A stretch of DNA of 64,000 nucleotides. It comes from Pacificimonas flava. GTDB taxonomy: Bacteria; Pseudomonadota; Alphaproteobacteria; Sphingomonadales; Sphingomonadaceae. Shown here one piece after another: positions 62,315 to 64,000 of this stretch; positions within the stretch are counted from its first letter, which is position 1, and each line of letters opens with the position of its first letter. The notes beneath the pieces are model-generated. The model was given only the letters and a program-made list of their open reading frames with translations. It made no database searches and was not told the DNA's origin. Position numbers and translations under genes: made by a program. The stretch is taken from contig NZ_AMRV01000004.1 of the NCBI RefSeq assembly GCF_000342165.1, positions 124,001 through 188,000 of the forward strand, given 5' to 3'.

Positions 62315-64000
62315 ATGGTGAGGAAAACGGTTCTGCTGCTGGGCGCGGCAATGCTGGCGGGATGCGCAGCGAGCGGGTCCGCGCCGATGACGGAGGAAAC
62401 GGACATGGCGAGCGCAGCGCAAACCGGCGCGCAAAGCGGAAATGATCTGGCGGCCATGCGCGGGGCGATCGCGCCGGTCGAGATGAACCCGGACACCAGC
62501 TTCCTGAACGCGGAGGAGCGGCAGGTGGTGAACCTGCTGATCGACGCGGCGGAGATGATGCGGGAAATTTATCTGCGGCAGGCCTATGCCCGCAATCCGG
62601 AGGTGCGGGCTGCCATCGCGGCGTCGGGCGATACGCAGGCGCTGGCCATGTTCGACCTGCACATGGGACCTTGGGACACGCTGAACGAGAAACACCCCTT
62701 CTGGGGCGACACGCCGGCGCCGGAGGGCGCGGGCTTCTATCCCGAAGACCTGACGCGGCAGGAACTGGACGCCTATCTGGCTGCGCACCCGAACGAGAAG
62801 GACAGCATCCTGAACGGTTACACCGTCGTCCGGCGACAGGGCGAGCGGCTGGTCGCCGTGCCCTATTCGGAGGCCTATGCCGAATGGCTGCGGCCGGCGG
62901 CTGCCAAGCTGAGGGAGGCGGCGGCGATCACGTCCAACGCCAGCCTGAAACGGTTCCTGACGCTGCGTGCCGATGCGTTCCTGTCGAACGATTATTACGA
63001 GAGCGAGCTGGCGTGGATGGACGTCAGCGGCACGCCCATCGAAATGGTCATCGGCCCCTATGAGGTCTATACGGACGAGCTGTACGGCCAGAAGACCGCG
63101 TTCGAAGCTTTCGTGACGCTGCAGAACCCGGAGGAAGCGGCGAAGCTGTCGCACTACAAGGCGCTGCTGAAGGACATGGAAGCGAATCTGCCGGTCGCCG
63201 ACGGGTACAAGAATTTCGAGCGGGATTTCAATTCGCCGATCCTGGTCGCCGAACAGGTGCATGGCGGCGGCGACAATGAGCGCGGCGTGCAGACGATCGC
63301 GTTCAACCTGCCCAATGACGAACGCGTGCGGGAAGCGAAGGGCGCGAAGAAGGTCATTCTGGAAAACGTGCTGGGGGCGAAATACGACCGCATTCTGGTG
63401 CCGCTGGCGAAGCTGGTCTTGCAGCCGCAGGCGGCTGCGCAGGTGTCGAAACAGTATATGACGCTGTTCACGCTGTTCCACGAACTGGCGCATAGCCTGG
63501 GGCCGGGCACGATCATGGTGGAGGGGCGCGAAACCACGGTGGGCGCCGAGCTGAAGGAAGTCTATTCCGCCAGCGAGGAAGCCAAGGCCGACATCATGGG
63601 CATGTGGAACCTCCTCTACATGATGGAGCGCGGCGAACTGCCGGCGGCGGAGCAGAGCGAACTGCTGGCGACCTATGCCGCCGGCCTGTTTCGGGGCATG
63701 CGGTTCGGCATCGACGAAGCGCATGGCCGCGGCGCGGCGCTGCAATATCGCTGGATGCGGGACAAGGGCGCGCTGGTCTGGGACGAGGAGGCAGGCCGCT
63801 TTCGCGTCGACGAGGAAAAGATGGTCGCGGCCATCGAAAGCCTGACGGCGCGCATCGTCACCCTGCAGGGCGACGGCGACTATGCCGGCATGAAGGCGTT
63901 CTTCGAAGAGACGGCGCGGCTGGACGGACCGGCGCGAATGGTGATCGCGTCGATGGACAGCGTGCCCATCGACATCCAGCCCATCTATCCCGACCAGATT
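62315..64000 (+). CDS. M49-like zinc dipeptidyl-peptidase lipoprotein, 5' part
   Basis: The frame runs from ATG 62315 to the window edge without a stop (562 residues seen). A lipoprotein signal, TVLLLGAAMLAGC (lipobox LAGC), starts it. The body resembles the dipeptidyl-peptidase III (M49) fold: a zinc site FHELAHSLGPG (His389, Glu390, His393) and a downstream EEAKADIMGMW that supplies the third ligand (Glu421 or 422). Classic DPP III has the hexapeptide HEXXGH; this has the pentapeptide HEXXH, known from a few members. The N-terminal lobe and EKHPFWGDTPAPEGAGFYP are also M49-like. Secreted, presumably trimming peptides in the periplasm. Confidence 0.85.
   Translation, partial: MVRKTVLLLGAAMLAGCAASGSAPMTEETDMASAAQTGAQSGNDLAAMRGAIAPVEMNPDTSFLNAEERQVVNLLIDAAEMMREIYLRQAYARNPEVRAAIAASGDTQALAMFDLHMGPWDTLNEKHPFWGDTPAPEGAGFYPEDLTRQELDAYLAAHPNEKDSILNGYTVVRRQGERLVAVPYSEAYAEWLRPAAAKLREAAAITSNASLKRFLTLRADAFLSNDYYESELAWMDVSGTPIEMVIGPYEVYTDELYGQKTAFEAFVTLQNPEEAAKLSHYKALLKDMEANLPVADGYKNFERDFNSPILVAEQVHGGGDNERGVQTIAFNLPNDERVREAKGAKKVILENVLGAKYDRILVPLAKLVLQPQAAAQVSKQYMTLFTLFHELAHSLGPGTIMVEGRETTVGAELKEVYSASEEAKADIMGMWNLLYMMERGELPAAEQSELLATYAAGLFRGMRFGIDEAHGRGAALQYRWMRDKGALVWDEEAGRFRVDEEKMVAAIESLTARIVTLQGDGDYAGMKAFFEETARLDGPARMVIASMDSVPIDIQPIYPDQI

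Overview
The window is a GC-rich bacterial chromosome segment from an alphaproteobacterium, most likely of the order Sphingomonadales. The case rests on the cell-cycle regulators GcrA and SciP (DUF1153), the argD-argF-hslO gene order, a class I PHA synthase, a large TonB-dependent receptor, and a terminase-like helix-turn-helix family (54864-55676) that I associate with sphingomonads. The species cannot be named from sequence alone. Most of the window is densely packed core chromosome.

Layout. 1-5000: the 3' end of scpB, a tRNA-Gly(CCC), a TonB-dependent receptor and a thiolase. 5000-13450: an alcohol dehydrogenase and an efflux cluster (RND adaptor plus permease, a MATE pump and a Bcr/CflA-type MFS pump). 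13450-18640: an SDR reductase, metZ, and the leftward operon argD-argF-hslO. 18640-25220: a degraded small gene, an ABC-2 permease, gcrA, phaC, and the overlapping pair aminotransferase-hom. 25220-32340: the leftward group dnaJ-like/yihY/fabI, then pdxH, a cation diffusion facilitator, a PhzF-family gene, an EEP-family phosphatase/nuclease and mnmA. 32340-37910: sciP, aroC, an orphan arsM, valS and an unlisted 34-residue membrane peptide. 37910-44060: a choice-of-anchor A/PEP-CTERM protein behind a textbook sigma-54 promoter, ygfZ, pyrC, an MHS-type transporter and a CaiB-type CoA transferase. 44130-53140: trkA-trkH, an Arg-rich lipoprotein, a SWIB protein, a threonine-synthase-like enzyme, OsmC, a GST, a DUF72 protein and a divergent NRAMP transporter. 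53140-56310: several small genes. 56350-58670: a lower-GC accessory patch with two unrecognised genes, a KilA-N protein and an IS1595-type transposase remnant. 58870-64000: thiC under a TPP riboswitch, a DUF2141 protein, a fatty acid hydroxylase/sterol desaturase, and the start of an M49-like zinc peptidase.

Functionally the window combines amino-acid biosynthesis (metZ, argD, argF, hom, aroC), cofactor synthesis (pdxH, thiC), pyrimidine synthesis (pyrC), lipid and PHA metabolism (fabI, phaC, thiolase, CaiB), ion transport (trkAH, CDF, NRAMP), efflux, and two members of the alphaproteobacterial cell-cycle circuit. The most interesting signals are non-coding: an exact-consensus sigma-54 promoter in front of the PEP-CTERM gene, two perfect interleaved inverted repeats between pyrC and the MHS transporter, a TTAG-N7-TTAG box in front of sciP, and a CRP-like palindrome between the two divergent efflux pumps. 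I see no CRISPR array, rRNA, intact prophage or intact insertion sequence.
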